From the NCBI RefSeq assembly GCF_029960785.1, contig NZ_JASBQE010000018.1:62001-126000 (forward strand): a DNA stretch of 64,000 nt. Direction: 5' to 3'. Under the pieces are notes generated by a model. It had not been told where the DNA came from. It searched no databases and was given only the letters and a program-made list of their open reading frames with translations. A program made the translations under genes and the position numbers. Each line of letters begins with the position of its first letter. Within the stretch, counting starts at the first letter, position 1. This document shows, piece by piece, positions 18,462 through 29,350 of this stretch. This DNA comes from Polyangium sp. 15x6 (lineage in GTDB: Bacteria > Myxococcota_A > Polyangia > Polyangiales > Polyangiaceae).

Positions 18462-19605
18462 GTGCGTATTTTTCGATACATGCATGCGCCGCCGCCCCCG
18501 AAAGTGCTCGTCGTGGACGACAACGAGCCGAACCGCGTCCTGGCCGAGGAGACCTTGCGCCTCGAGGGCTACGACGTCGTGATCGCGACGACGGGGGAGC
18601 AGGCGCTCGAGGTGTTCGTCCGCGAAGCGCCCGATCTCGTGCTGCTCGACATACGTATGCCCGGGCTCGACGGGTTCGCGACGTGCGCGCGGCTGCGCGC
18701 CCTGCCGCGCGGGACCGAGACGCCCGTCGTGTTTTTGACGGCCCTCCGAGACCTCGAGACGTTCGACCGCGCGAGCCGTGTCGGCGCCGACGATTTCCTC
18801 ACGAAGCCGGTGCGCCCCGCAGAGCTCGTGACGCGCGTGCACACGCTCCTGCGCATCCGGCGGCTCAGCGTGGAGCTGCACGATCACTTCCGGGTGATCC
18901 GAAAGCAACGCGACGATCTCGTGCGGCTACAGCTCCAGAAGGAGCAGCTCGTGTCGTTCGTCGTGCACGACCTCAAGAACCCCGTGAGCTCGATCGAGCT
19001 GCACGCGCAGCTTCTCGCGCGCGATGCGTCGCTGTCCGAGGAGGCGAAGGAGAGCGCGGTGTGGATCGTGCACGAGGTGCAGATGATGAAGCGGCTCGTG
19101 CTCAACCTGCTCGATATCGGCAAGGCCGACGACGGCAAGCTCGATCCGCGCCGGAGCTCCATCGACGTCGGCGCCATGGCGGTCGCGGTGGCGAACGCGG
19201 CCGGCGTGCGCGCCGCAGAGCGCGACCAGAGCATCCTCGTGCAGGTGGCGAGCGGGTTGCCCGAGATCGAGGCCGACGCCGATCTCGTGCGCCGCGTCTT
19301 CGAAAACCTGGTCGACAACGCGCTCCGCTACGCGCCGCGCGGCGCGCCGATCTCGATCGGCGTGTCGGCCGGCGAGGGGCCGTCCGTGGTCGTGCGCGTG
19401 GCCGATACTGGGCCAGGGATCCCGGAGTCGATGCGCGAGCGGATCTTCGATCGGTACGTGCAGCTCGACGCGCACACGGCAAACGATGCGCGCCTGGGTC
19501 GAGGGCTCGGGCTCGCGTTCTGTCGGCTCGCGGTGGAGGCGCACGGCGGGTCGATCTGGATCGAGCCTTCCGCGCAAGGCACGGTGTTCTGCTTCAAGTT
19601 GCCTC

Positions 19606-19616
<11 letters not shown>
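18462..19616 (+). CDS. Response regulator-histidine kinase fusion
   Basis: 384 residues. An N-terminal receiver domain (VLVVDDNEPN, phospho-acceptor D63 in LLDIRMP, Lys in FLTKPVRP) is followed by a coiled linker and a histidine kinase core: phospho-acceptor H169 in VVHDLKNP, the N box NLVDNALRYAP, and the G boxes DTGPGIP and GRGLGLAF. There is no transmembrane segment. Receiver-first kinases act as intermediates in phosphorelays. Two starts are possible, GTG 18462 and ATG 18480; neither has ideal spacing. The gene overlaps the next kinase gene by 11 bases, so the two are co-translated and likely work in one pathway. Confidence 0.9.
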
Positions 19617-21504
<1,888 letters not shown>

Positions 21505-21575
21505 TCGGGGAGATCCACGGCAAAAGGAGGGGATGGCCCGAGGATGGTCCCGGCTGGTAGGCTGCGGACGCACGC

Positions 21576-22160
21576 ATGAACATTCGTACCAACGGGATCG
21601 TTTTGGTCGTCGCCGCCAGTCTGCTCCCCGCCTGCGGCGGCGAGAGCGCGTCGTCCCCGCCGCCGGAGCTGCCGCCGTCGAGCAGCGCCGCGGAGCGCGA
21701 GGAAGCGCCGCCTCCGCCGCCCGAGGCCGATCACGGGCCGGAGCCCGGGGAGGGCCCCGCGGCGAGCGAGGACGCGCCGAGCCCGAAGCCGTCCGCGACG
21801 ACCGAGGACAAACCCGCGGCGGCGGCGTCGGACGTGCCGGGCGCGAATCTGTCGATCGGGCAACTCGAGGCGGACGGGCTCGTTGCGAAGGACATCCAGT
21901 GCAAGACCGAGGGCGGTGGAATGGCGCTGCTCGGGGCGGTGCTGGTGACGGCGTGGATGTCGCCGCAAAAGAAGGCACTCGACGCCTGCGCGCCGGCCGG
22001 GACGGAGACGCGCGTGGTATGGAAGGCGCGCGGCGGGAAGGTGACCGAGGTGCAGGCGGCAGGCAGCCCGAAGGTGAAGGCGTGCGTCGAGCGAGCGCTC
22101 TCCGGGGGAAAACCCGTGCTCGAAGGGCATTGCGCCGCGACGGTCGTGCACGGAAAGTGA
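21576..22160 (+). CDS. Lipoprotein with acidic Pro-rich linker, unknown
   Basis: 194 residues. The signal peptide ends in LLPACGG, a clear lipobox, so the product should be lipid-anchored in the envelope. Residues about 25-85 are a Pro/Glu/Ala-rich linker of low complexity. The C-terminal 105 residues are a small globular domain beginning [12 protein letters not shown], with two cysteines (in DIQCKTEGG and DACAPAG) and two more further on (VKACVERAL and GHCAATVV). It resembles, only in style, the C-terminal domains of other myxobacterial lipoproteins. No family is recognised. The Nudix gene starts 13 bases downstream, so the two are probably cotranscribed. Confidence 0.75.
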   Translation: MNIRTNGIVLVVAASLLPACGGESASSPPPELPPSSSAAEREEAPPPPPEADHGPEPGEGPAASEDAPSPKPSATTEDKPAAAASDVPGANLSIGQLEADGLVAKDIQCKTEGGGMALLGAVLVTAWMSPQKKALDACAPAGTETRVVWKARGGKVTEVQAAGSPKVKACVERALSGGKPVLEGHCAATVVHGK

Positions 22161-22173
22161 AGGGGACGAAAAG

Positions 22174-22593
22174 ATGACCCGCCGCGCATTTTCCGTTGCC
22201 GTGTATCCGCGATATGAAGGGCGCATTCTCTTGATTCGTCATCGGCGGCTCGGTATCTGGCTGCCGCCGGGCGGGGAGATGCTGCCGGACGAGACGCCAC
22301 TCGAAGCGGCCGCGCGCGAGCTGCGGGAAGAGACGGGGCTCGTCGGTCGGTTCCCCGTGGTGAGCGATGTCGACGGGACGCCGCCCGGGTTCATCGGGTA
22401 CGAGGAGCATCCGGCCGGGAGCAAGGGGATCCACCTCAATTTCGTGTTCGTCGCCGACGTGGACACCGACGTCGTGCAGCCGAACGACGAATTCGAGGAG
22501 TGGCGCTGGGTGACGCATTTCGACGATGTCGGCGGGCCGCCGAACGTGGCCCAGCTCGGGCGGATCGCGCTCGCGGCGCGGGCGCGCGGGTGA
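22174..22593 (+). CDS. Nudix hydrolase
   Basis: 139 residues. A complete Nudix box is seen at about 32-54: GGEM...[17 protein letters not shown], matching Gx5Ex7REUxEExGU. Nudix enzymes hydrolyse nucleoside diphosphates linked to another moiety, with Mg2+ bound by the box glutamates. The preceding WLPPGGEM and the later EEWRWV are typical. The substrate cannot be told from sequence. The ATG at 22174 has AAGGGGAC upstream. A hairpin terminator follows the stop codon. Confidence 0.9.
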   Translation: MTRRAFSVAVYPRYEGRILLIRHRRLGIWLPPGGEMLPDETPLEAAARELREETGLVGRFPVVSDVDGTPPGFIGYEEHPAGSKGIHLNFVFVADVDTDVVQPNDEFEEWRWVTHFDDVGGPPNVAQLGRIALAARARG

Positions 22594-22598
22594 AAGGC

Positions 22599-22627
22599 GC
22601 GCGGGGCGGCGATTGCGCGCCCCGCGC
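22599..22627. terminator. Bidirectional hairpin between convergent genes
   Basis: A perfect 10-bp inverted repeat (GCGCGGGGCG, 22599-22608, and CGCCCCGCGC, 22618-22627) with a 9-base loop lies 5 bases after the Nudix stop and 26 bases before the stop of the convergent lipoprotein gene. There is no long T-run on either side, which is usual for hairpins in such GC-rich genomes. Confidence 0.6.
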
Positions 22628-22653
22628 GTCGGTTCGGCGGGAAGGGGGGAGCG

Positions 22654-23808
22654 TCAGTACACGGACTGGATCCAGTCCTGCATGGCGCTCGGACTGCAGC
22701 CGTGCTTCTCGTGGCCCGCGCCGAGGTTGAGCTCGTCGATGATCTGCGCGCAGGAGCAGCCCGCGGTGTCCTTCATGGTGAAGTAGAAGTTCGGGCCATT
22801 CGGCGCACCGGTCGTGAACGCCTTGCCGCCTTTCCAGATGGAGTGGTTCGGGTTCAGGCCCTCGGTGGCCGTGTCGTACGTCGAGTACGGGCACTCGTCG
22901 ACGTTGTTGCAGACGCCGTCGTAATCGGTGTCGCCCGTGCAATCGTACTCGCAGGCGTTCCCCGTGCCGTCGTAATCCGCGTCCTTCTGGGCGGGGTTCG
23001 CCACGTAGACGCAGTTGTCGCAGACGTCGCCGACCTTGTCGTAATCGGCGTCCTCCTGGTAGGGGTTCGGCTTGTCCTTGCAGTTGTCGCAGGCGTCGCC
23101 GACATAGTCGCCGTCGATGTCGTACTGGTCGGCGTTCTTGGCGCCTGGGCAGTTGTCGCAGAGGTCGCCGACGCCGTCGTAATCGGCGTCCTCCTGGTAA
23201 GGATTCGGCTTGGACTTGCAGTTATCGCAGGCATCGCCGACGCCGTCGTAATCGGCGTCCTCTTGGTAGGGGTTGGCCGTGCCTGGGCAGTTGTCGCAGG
23301 CGTCGCCGACGTAGTCGCCGTCGACGTCCGCCTGGTCGGGGTTCGCCACGGTCTTGCAGTTATCGCAGGCGTCGCCTCTGCCGTCGCCGTCGCTGTCCTT
23401 CTGGTCGGGGTTCGCGGTGGCCGGGCAGTTGTCACACGCGTCGCCGACACCGTCGCCATCGGCGTCGTACTGGTCCGGGTTTTTCGTGTACTTGCAGTTG
23501 TCGCAAGCGTCGCCGACGCCGTCGTAATCGGCGTCTTCTTGGTAGGGGTTTTTCGCGTACTTGCAATTGTCGCAGACGTCGCCGACCTTGTCGTAGTCAG
23601 CGTCTTCCTGGTACTTGTTCGCCAGGTAAGGACAGTTGTCGTAGGTATCGCAGACGTAATCGTAATCGGTATCCTTGCAGTCCAGACGACCTTCGGCCGT
23701 TCCGAGCTCCTGGTCCTCGTCCTCGGGGGTCACGGATTCCATGCAGCCCACTGCGATGAGCGTCGTCAAGACGGCGGTCAAGGAGTAGAAGGCATTCTTT
23801 CGTTTCAT
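22654..23808 (-). CDS. Thrombospondin type-3 repeat lipoprotein, copy 1
   Basis: 384 residues, first of three tandem paralogues. A lipoprotein signal (LIAVGCMES, lipobox AVGC near 19-22) is followed by an acidic segment and about ten thrombospondin type-3 repeats, DxDxDxVGDxCDNC with [10 protein letters not shown] spacers, which chelate Ca2+ in known proteins. The repeats are near-identical in places at the DNA level (22970-23660). The last 75 residues form a non-repeat module containing [11 protein letters not shown] and [13 protein letters not shown], shared with the other two copies. It is expected to be anchored on the outer membrane or cell surface. Function is unknown; Ca-dependent adhesion or matrix binding is a reasonable guess. 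Confidence 0.9.
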   Translation of the reverse strand: MKRKNAFYSLTAVLTTLIAVGCMESVTPEDEDQELGTAEGRLDCKDTDYDYVCDTYDNCPYLANKYQEDADYDKVGDVCDNCKYAKNPYQEDADYDGVGDACDNCKYTKNPDQYDADGDGVGDACDNCPATANPDQKDSDGDGRGDACDNCKTVANPDQADVDGDYVGDACDNCPGTANPYQEDADYDGVGDACDNCKSKPNPYQEDADYDGVGDLCDNCPGAKNADQYDIDGDYVGDACDNCKDKPNPYQEDADYDKVGDVCDNCVYVANPAQKDADYDGTGNACEYDCTGDTDYDGVCNNVDECPYSTYDTATEGLNPNHSIWKGGKAFTTGAPNGPNFYFTMKDTAGCSCAQIIDELNLGAGHEKHGCSPSAMQDWIQSVY

Positions 23809-24192
23809 GCGAAATGCACCCCTCTTGTCGTACGAAGTCGAAACGCAAGTGCGCTATTTGTCCCGACGCACGGGGCAAACGCGCGACGCAGGTCCGGTGA
23901 CGGCAGAACCCCTCCGCGGACGGCATGCGCACGCCCCGCGAGGGCCGGGCATCGTGAAGGACCCCGACCCGCGTCGAATTCGTGCGGGCACTATTCACCA
24001 CGATGGGGTGACCATCAAGGTGATTTCGGGAGGTGAAAGCGAGGAAGGGAGAGCCCGCTCGATGGAGGGATTTCCCGGAGGGGGGCGCTGGACGATTCCC
24101 ATCGCTCCATCGAATCGCGTGACGATGGGGGCGACCGCTCGCCGGGGAGGCAGCGGTTCGTCGGCGGAGGCTGCGATTGCGTTATCGGCGAA
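23809..24192. other. Intergenic region upstream of TSP3 copy 1
   Basis: 384 bases with no convincing gene. It is the 5' region of the lipoprotein gene that starts at 23808. About 160-200 bases upstream of that start it contains a block also found upstream of the two paralogues, and further stretches around 23875-23935 are recognisably similar to 25265-25320 upstream of copy 2. No hairpin terminator is obvious after the stop of copy 2 at 24193. Confidence 0.6.
23968..24002 (-). promoter_or_regulatory. Conserved upstream block of TSP3 copy 1
   Basis: On the plus strand this block begins CCCGCGTCGAATTCGTGCGG and ends CACTATTCACCACG. It is nearly identical to 25356-25389 and clearly related to 26961-26995. 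It lies about 160 bases before the start codon. It could be a promoter, an operator or part of a long leader; I cannot place -35 and -10 boxes with confidence. Confidence 0.45.
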
Positions 24193-25134
24193 TCACGGGC
24201 CCTTGTTGATCCATTGCTGCATGATGCCGGGCGGGCAGCCGTGTTTGTCGATGCCCTTGCTGTTGATGGCAACGCCGAGCGCAATGCGGATCTGCTTGCA
24301 GGAGCAGCCTCTGGTCTCCTCGATGGTGTAGGAGAAGTTGGACGGGTTGCCGTTCCCCAGCGGACCGACGTCGAATTCGTCACCGTGCGTCCAGATCGCG
24401 TGGTTCGGTTTGAGGCCGCCAGGCGCTGTGTCCGGTACCGTTCCCGGGCAGTCGTCGTCGTCGTCGCAGACGCCATCTTCATCCGCGTCCGTCGTGCAGC
24501 CGATGACGACGACAGGGTCGCACGCGTCCCCCTTGCCGTCACCGTCCGAGTCCGTTTGGCCGGGGTTCGGGTCGTAGGGACAGTTGTCGACGTCATTGCA
24601 TACGCCGTCTTTATCCGAGTCGGCGCAGAGGACGATTTCACACGCGTCCCCGGTGCCGTCCTTGTCCTTGTCCGCCTGGCCGGAGTTCGGGTCGTTGGGA
24701 CAGTTGTCGCAGGCGTCGCCGACGCCGTCCTCGTCGGCGTCCAGCTGGCCGGGGTTCGGCGTGTTGGGACAGTTGTCGGCGCTATTGCACACGCCGTCTT
24801 TATCCGAGTCGGCGCAGGCAACGATTTCACACGCGTCCCCGGTGCCGTCACCGTCGGTGTCCGTCTGGCCGGGGTTCGACGTGTTGGAACAGTTGTCGCA
24901 GGCGTCGCCGACGCCGTCGCCGTCGCTGTCTTCCTGATCGTAATTGTCAACGTTCCGGCAGTTGTCGTCGGCGTTGCAGATGCCGTCGCCGTCGCTGTCC
25001 GCGCAAGCCGCGATGAGCTGTCCCTCCGCGTTCCCGACGACCTCGTCCTCGCGGCGCGAAGACTCCATGCAGCCCACGGCGACGAGCGTGGCGAAGAAAG
25101 CAGTCACGTAGTGGAAGCCATTGGTTCGTTTCAT
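24193..25134 (-). CDS. Thrombospondin type-3 repeat lipoprotein, copy 2
   Basis: 313 residues from ATG 25134 ([14 protein letters not shown]), aligned with the starts of the other two copies and preceded by AGAGGGGTGGG. The lipobox is VAVGCMES. Seven or so type-3 repeats follow ([14 protein letters not shown], with [11 protein letters not shown] spacers); three of them carry a longer [16 protein letters not shown] insert. The C-terminal module ([25 protein letters not shown]) matches the paralogues. It is likely surface-anchored and Ca-binding. Each copy has its own conserved upstream block, so they are probably separate transcription units rather than an operon. Confidence 0.9.
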   Translation of the reverse strand: MKRTNGFHYVTAFFATLVAVGCMESSRREDEVVGNAEGQLIAACADSDGDGICNADDNCRNVDNYDQEDSDGDGVGDACDNCSNTSNPGQTDTDGDGTGDACEIVACADSDKDGVCNSADNCPNTPNPGQLDADEDGVGDACDNCPNDPNSGQADKDKDGTGDACEIVLCADSDKDGVCNDVDNCPYDPNPGQTDSDGDGKGDACDPVVVIGCTTDADEDGVCDDDDDCPGTVPDTAPGGLKPNHAIWTHGDEFDVGPLGNGNPSNFSYTIEETRGCSCKQIRIALGVAINSKGIDKHGCPPGIMQQWINKGP

Positions 25135-25645
25135 GTCGAGACCCACCCCTCTTGTTCGTACGGGAACGCTCATGGCCGAGCCCGGCACCCCGCTTCGGAG
25201 GAAGGCGCTCGCTCGACCCACGAAATCACCATTGCGCTGTTCTCCCCCGATGTTCGTGGGCGGAACGCGCGACGCGTGGGGACGGTGGTGGCAGAGTCCC
25301 CTCCATGCGCGGTTTTCCCACCCGCACGGAGGCCGGAACAATCAGGAGCACCGTTCCCGCGTCGAATTCGTGCCGCACTATTCACCACGGAGCGGCGGTC
25401 ATCAAGGAGAAATCGGGAGGTCGAGGCGAGGAGGGAACACGCCGCTGGATTGACGGATCACCCGAAGCAGAGCGCAAAGTCGCGACGAACCCGCTCCGTC
25501 GGCGAAAAGCCGCGGTCGTCGGGAACGCCGGGGTTTTTCCCGTCGCTTTGGTGATTGTCTGGAGGATCGGGAAGGGGGCCCGCGATATGGAGCGGGAGGT
25601 GGTCATCGGACTGACCAGGCGGGCGCGCGCTGCATTGCGCGATCA
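25135..25645. other. Intergenic region upstream of TSP3 copy 2
   Basis: 511 bases without a supported gene. Short frames here have poor third-position GC bias and no ribosome-binding sites. The half nearest 25134 is the leader of copy 2 and holds similarity to the copy 1 leader (around 25265-25440). The part nearest 25645 lies downstream of copy 3, and I see nothing specific in it. Confidence 0.55.
25356..25389 (-). promoter_or_regulatory. Conserved upstream block of TSP3 copy 2
   Basis: On the plus strand it begins CCCGCGTCGAATTCGTGCCG and ends CACTATTCACCACG, differing from the copy 1 block by a single missing base in the middle. It lies about 220 bases before the start codon of copy 2. 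Similarity continues downstream on the plus strand (GTCATCAAGGAGAAATCGGG here, GACCATCAAGGTGATTTCGG in copy 1). Confidence 0.45.
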
Positions 25646-26764
25646 CTAGTGCATTTGGGAAATCCAGAATTCCATGGTGGTGATGCTGCAGCCGTGGTTG
25701 ATCATCCCCTGGCCGAGGCCGAGCGCTTGAATGATCTGCTCGCAGGAGCAGCCGCGCGTGTCCTCGAGCGTGTAAATGCGCGGCGCCGGCTGGCCCTTCA
25801 TGCCGCCCGTGTCGAAGATGGGGTCGCCGTCGACGAGAGCATAGCGGTTGTACCAGAGCGAGATGGCCGGCACGGACACCTCCGGGATGACCGTGAACTT
25901 GCAGAAGTCGTCCTGGTCGCAGATGTAGTCCCGGTCCTTGTCGACGCATTCGCATGTCGGGCTCGGGTTCTCCGGGCAAGCGTCCTCGAGGTCGCAGATG
26001 CCGTCGTCGTCGATGTCCGAGCAAGGAGGCGGGGGCGGAGGCGGAGGCGGGGGCGGGGGCGGAGGCGCGTCGCAGGCGTCGCCGAGGCCGTCAGCGTCGC
26101 TGTCGACTTGATCGGGGTTGAAGACGCCCGGGCAGTTGTCCTGGTAGTCGCAAAGGGAGTCGCCGTCCGCGTCGGCGCAGGCGTCACAGGCGTCGCCGAG
26201 GCCGTCGATGTCCACGTCTTCCTGGCCCGGATTCGCGTGATGGGGGCAGTTGTCGTCCGGGTCGCAGATCTTATCCTTGTCGGCGTCCGCGCATTCGCAG
26301 ACGTCGCCGACGCCGTCGCCGTCGCTGTCCTTCTGATCGGGATTGCCCCACGCCGGGCAGTTGTCGTCCTCGTTGCAGATTTTATCGCCGTCGATGTCGG
26401 GACAGGCCGCGTCGCAGACGTCGCCGATGCCGTCTCCGTCGCTGTCCTTCTGGTCGGGGTTTTTCCAGGCGGGGCAGTTGTCCACGGCGTTGCAGATGAA
26501 ATCACCGTCGATGTCCGGACAATCGCAGACGTCGCCGACGCCGTTGCCGTCGCTGTCCTTCTGGTCTGGATTCTCGTGGTCGGGACAGTTGTCGAGGCTG
26601 TCGCAGATTCCATCGAAATCGCGATCGGGGCAGGTCACGGGCGGCGCGATCAGGTTGTACCGGGAGGTCTCCACGTCCTCGCCGTGGCCGAAATCCATGC
26701 AGCCAGCGAGGATCATCACCGAGACGAGGCCCGTCGCATAATTGAAGCCATTCCTTCGATTCAT
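25646..26764 (-). CDS. Thrombospondin type-3 repeat lipoprotein, copy 3
   Basis: 372 residues from ATG 26764 (MNRRNGFNYATGLV). The lipobox is ILAGCMDF. About seven type-3 repeats are followed by a run of 13-14 prolines (encoded near 26027-26068) and a segment with CSDIDDDGICDLEDACPENPSPTCEC... repeats. The C-terminal module is EDTRGCSCEQII...HGCSITTMEFWI. Compared with the other copies this one has the poly-Pro insertion and an extra domain of about 60 residues (DFCKFTVIPEVSVPAISLWY) before the module. It is probably the ancestral or most diverged member. Ca binding is inferred from the DxDxDG repeats. Confidence 0.9.
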   Translation of the reverse strand: MNRRNGFNYATGLVSVMILAGCMDFGHGEDVETSRYNLIAPPVTCPDRDFDGICDSLDNCPDHENPDQKDSDGNGVGDVCDCPDIDGDFICNAVDNCPAWKNPDQKDSDGDGIGDVCDAACPDIDGDKICNEDDNCPAWGNPDQKDSDGDGVGDVCECADADKDKICDPDDNCPHHANPGQEDVDIDGLGDACDACADADGDSLCDYQDNCPGVFNPDQVDSDADGLGDACDAPPPPPPPPPPPPPPCSDIDDDGICDLEDACPENPSPTCECVDKDRDYICDQDDFCKFTVIPEVSVPAISLWYNRYALVDGDPIFDTGGMKGQPAPRIYTLEDTRGCSCEQIIQALGLGQGMINHGCSITTMEFWISQMH

Positions 26765-27131
26765 GGAAAGTATACCTCGCTTCCGTGGGACGATTGCCAT
26801 GGGCGGGACGGAGTCGCGCCGTGCGCGACGGCGCGCTCCGATGCACGAGCGGTAAGCGACGCGGAAGCTCGCGCGGCCCTTCGCGATCGATGGAAAGGCT
26901 CGGCCACGCGCGCGCATATGCGCGGCGCACGCGTGTCCGCGACGCACCGGGCCACCTGCCCCCGCGTCAATTCATACCGATACTATTTAGCCGGGGAAGT
27001 TCGGCTTTCAACCCGATTCCGCGGTGAGCAAGGCTGCGTCATTGCGGCGAATATCCAGGCGACGAGGAGACCTGGAGACCTGGCGGCGGCGCGAAAGGAG
27101 GGGAGCGCCATTCTCCGCCCAGGACGTGCCG
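26765..27131. other. Intergenic region upstream of TSP3 copy 3
   Basis: 367 bases between the start of copy 3 and the stop of the ndh gene, both on the minus strand. I find no gene in it. It contains the third, diverged copy of the upstream block at 26961-26995, so it should carry the promoter of copy 3. No clear hairpin terminator for ndh is visible. Confidence 0.55.
26961..26995 (-). promoter_or_regulatory. Diverged upstream block of TSP3 copy 3
   Basis: The plus strand begins CCCGCGTCAATTCATACCGA and continues TACTATTTAGCCGGG. It aligns with the copy 1 and copy 2 blocks over CCCGCGTC(G)AATTC and ACTATT(C/T)A, with changes between. It lies about 200 bases before the start codon. Confidence 0.35.
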
Positions 27132-28481
27132 TCAGGACCTCGAAGGGGAGGTGGCGGAGTCGGCCGTGCGCAAGGAGGGCACGGGGCCGTCGGGCGCGGC
27201 GGCGAGCAGGAGCTTCGGCTCGACGCCGGTATGGGTGGTGATGAGCCGCGCGCCCCGCTTCCACGTGAAATATTGCCAGATCCAGTTGAACATGACGAGG
27301 AAGCGGTTCTTGAAGCCAATCAGGAAGAAGACGTGGACGGCCATCCACGCGAGCCAGGCGAGGAAACCCGCGAGCTCGAGTTTTCCCATCATGGCAATGG
27401 CGCGCTTGCGGCCGACCGTGGCCATCGTGCCCTTGTCGAGGTAAGCAAAAGGCTCGCGCGGTTTTCCCCGGACCTCGGCGCGAATCGTGCGCGCGACGTA
27501 TTTGCCCTGCTGAATGGCCGCAGGGCAGAGGCCGGGGACGTCGACGCCGTTCTTGTCGCGACAAGCGGCCATGTCGCCGATCGCGAAGACCTCGGGGTGG
27601 CCGGGGATGGAGCAATCCGCGTCGACCTTGACCCGGCCGCCACGATCGAGCTCGGCGCCGAGGGCGCGCGAGAGCTTGGTGCCGCGGACGCCCGCCGCCC
27701 AGACGACGGTGGCCGCGTCGATGCGCGTGCCGTCCCCGAACGCAATGCCATCATCGTCGATGCGCGCGACGGGCCTCCCTTTTTCGACGGTGACGCCGAG
27801 CGAGGCGAGCTGGGCCTCGGCGCGTTTTCCGAGGTCCTCGGGGAACGCCGCGAGAATGCGCGGGCCGGCCTCGACGAGGACGACGCGTGTCGACGAAGGG
27901 TCGATGGCGCGGAAATCCTTGGAGAGGACGTGCGTCGCGAGCTCGGAGAAGGCGCCGGCCATTTCGACGCCGGTGGGGCCGCCGCCAATGACGACGAAGG
28001 TGAGGAGACGCCTGCGCGCTTCGGGGTCGGTCGTGCGCTCGGCGCCCTCGAAGGCGAGGAGCATGCGCTCGCGAATGCGCAGCGCTTCGTCGAGGGTTTT
28101 CAGGCCGAGCGCGTGCGTGGCCCACTCGTCGTGGCCAAAGAAGTTGTGCGTCGCGCCGACGGCGAGGACGAGGTAATCGTAGCGGAGCTCGCCCTTGTCG
28201 AGCAAAAGCCGCTTGCCCGGGAGGTCGACGCCGGTCGCCTCGGCGAGCAGGACGCGCACGTTCCGCTGGCGAGAGAAGACCGAGCGGATGGGGACGGCGA
28301 TGTCAGCCGGCGAGAGGCCCGCGGTCGCGACCTGATAGAGCAAGGGCTGGAAGAGGTGGTGGTTCGTGCGGTCGACGAGCGTGACGCGGACGGGCGCGCC
28401 CGCGAGCGACATGGCGGCGTTGAGCCCGCCGAATCCTCCCCCGACGATCACCACATGAGGCATGTCCTTGCGATCGGCCAT
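27132..28481 (-). CDS. ndh: Type II NADH:quinone oxidoreductase
   Basis: 449 residues from ATG 28481, which has GGGAGGTG upstream. Two dinucleotide-binding motifs are seen: VIVGGGFGGL at about 11-20 (FAD) and FVVIGGGPTGVEMAG near 160-175 (NADH), plus the late FAD motif VFAIGDMA and the AAIQQGKYVA segment typical of NDH-2. A C-terminal hydrophobic region (FLAWLAWMAVHVFFLIGF, then WIWQYFTW) provides membrane attachment. The enzyme passes electrons from NADH to quinone without pumping protons. A regulator gene is divergently placed 204 bases away and may control it. The family also contains NADPH-linked and other pyridine nucleotide-disulfide oxidoreductases, but the C-terminus favours NDH-2. 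Confidence 0.92.
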   Translation of the reverse strand: MADRKDMPHVVIVGGGFGGLNAAMSLAGAPVRVTLVDRTNHHLFQPLLYQVATAGLSPADIAVPIRSVFSRQRNVRVLLAEATGVDLPGKRLLLDKGELRYDYLVLAVGATHNFFGHDEWATHALGLKTLDEALRIRERMLLAFEGAERTTDPEARRRLLTFVVIGGGPTGVEMAGAFSELATHVLSKDFRAIDPSSTRVVLVEAGPRILAAFPEDLGKRAEAQLASLGVTVEKGRPVARIDDDGIAFGDGTRIDAATVVWAAGVRGTKLSRALGAELDRGGRVKVDADCSIPGHPEVFAIGDMAACRDKNGVDVPGLCPAAIQQGKYVARTIRAEVRGKPREPFAYLDKGTMATVGRKRAIAMMGKLELAGFLAWLAWMAVHVFFLIGFKNRFLVMFNWIWQYFTWKRGARLITTHTGVEPKLLLAAAPDGPVPSLRTADSATSPSRS

Positions 28482-28685
28482 GCGGCACCTCCCAGGCGGC
28501 CCGGGTTCGAGTAGACCCCGGGCGCGCCGCAGAACGGAAGTCTTTTCGACGGTTCCGTAGGGAAGGGGACACGCCAAGGCGAGAGGGGACGTGCAGCGCG
28601 CGGAGGTGATGGGCGTCGTCCCGATTCATGACCTACCATTTCGGTTCCGGGGGACGGCGCGCCCGAGGGCGAGCGCCGGTCGTGC

Positions 28686-29069
28686 ATGATCAAGAAAACA
28701 CGAAAGGTACGTCGCGTGTCGGGGAGCGCGGCCAGGGCGCGGCGTTCGCGTCGCGCGGCGTCGCCCGAAGAGCGTTCGGGGTGGACGTTCCTGACGAACC
28801 ACGCGCACGTGCTGTTCTGTCTGGCCGAGGATCCCGAGGTGCGGCTACGCGACGTGGCCGAGCGGGTGGGGATCACGGAGCGCGCGGTGCAGCGGATCGT
28901 GACGGACCTGGAAGGAGAGGGGTTCGTGTCGCGATCGCGGGTGGGGCGGCGGAACCTGTACGAGGTGCACGCCGACAAGCCGCTGCGGCATCCGATCGAG
29001 GCGCACCGCGACGTCAAGTCGCTCCTCACGTTGATCCTCCGCGGCCGGGCGCCGAGGGCCGCACGCTGA
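28686..29069 (+). CDS. Winged-helix transcriptional regulator (MarR/ArsR-like)
   Basis: 127 residues. A basic N-terminal tail (about 1-27, rich in Arg/Lys/Ser) precedes a winged helix-turn-helix: [36 protein letters not shown], then the wing [17 protein letters not shown]. The helices of the turn are near residues 53-78. It is divergent from ndh, so autoregulation and control of ndh are plausible but unproven. The ATG at 28686 has only a weak GAGGGCGAG site upstream. No ligand-binding domain is seen beyond the short C-terminal helix. Confidence 0.8.
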   Translation: MIKKTRKVRRVSGSAARARRSRRAASPEERSGWTFLTNHAHVLFCLAEDPEVRLRDVAERVGITERAVQRIVTDLEGEGFVSRSRVGRRNLYEVHADKPLRHPIEAHRDVKSLLTLILRGRAPRAAR

Positions 29070-29231
29070 CCAGGAGCCCCATCCGAAACAAAAAGCACCG
29101 GAAACGCAGAGCCCTTCCCGTTTGGGGTTGGCTCGGGAGGAGGAGCCGTGCTACCTCGGTGGCGCTTTGGGCGCGCGTCCAGGGCCGTCCGACCAAGCGG
29201 TCGCGGCCCATGGGCACGTCGTCTGGAGGCT

Positions 29232-29321
29232 GGAGAGATGGCCGAGTGGCTTAAGGCACACGCTTGCTAAGCGTGCGATCGGGAAACTGATCCGAGGGTT
29301 CGAATCCCTCTCTCTCCGCCA
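29232..29321 (+). tRNA. tRNA-Ser (anticodon GCU)
   Basis: A 90-base class II tRNA. The acceptor stem is GGAGAGA (29232-29238) with TCTCTCC (29311-29317), the discriminator is G318 and CCA is encoded (29319-29321). The anticodon stem is CACGC/GCGTG (29259-29263, 29271-29275) with loop TTGCTAA, giving anticodon GCU at 29266-29268, which reads AGC/AGU. A long variable arm (29276-29293) and the T arm GAGGG-TTCGAAT-CCCTC are present. Confidence 0.97.
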
Positions 29322-29350
29322 GCCACGAACGAACAGGAACGAAGAGCGCG

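Noticed and set aside
22970-23660. Regular short DNA repeats that could be mistaken for a CRISPR array
   Set aside because: Units are in-frame protein repeats about 69 bases apart with no unique spacers, and no cas gene is present.
22702-24036. Plus-strand frame full of [10 protein letters not shown]-type repeats, opposite lipoprotein copy 1
   Set aside because: The hydrophobic repeats are the antisense of the type-3 Ca-binding repeats; the minus-strand product has a lipobox and proper repeat motifs.
25649-27241. Plus-strand frame rich in VADAVAVAV repeats opposite lipoprotein copy 3
   Set aside because: Same cause: antisense of the DxDxDG repeats.
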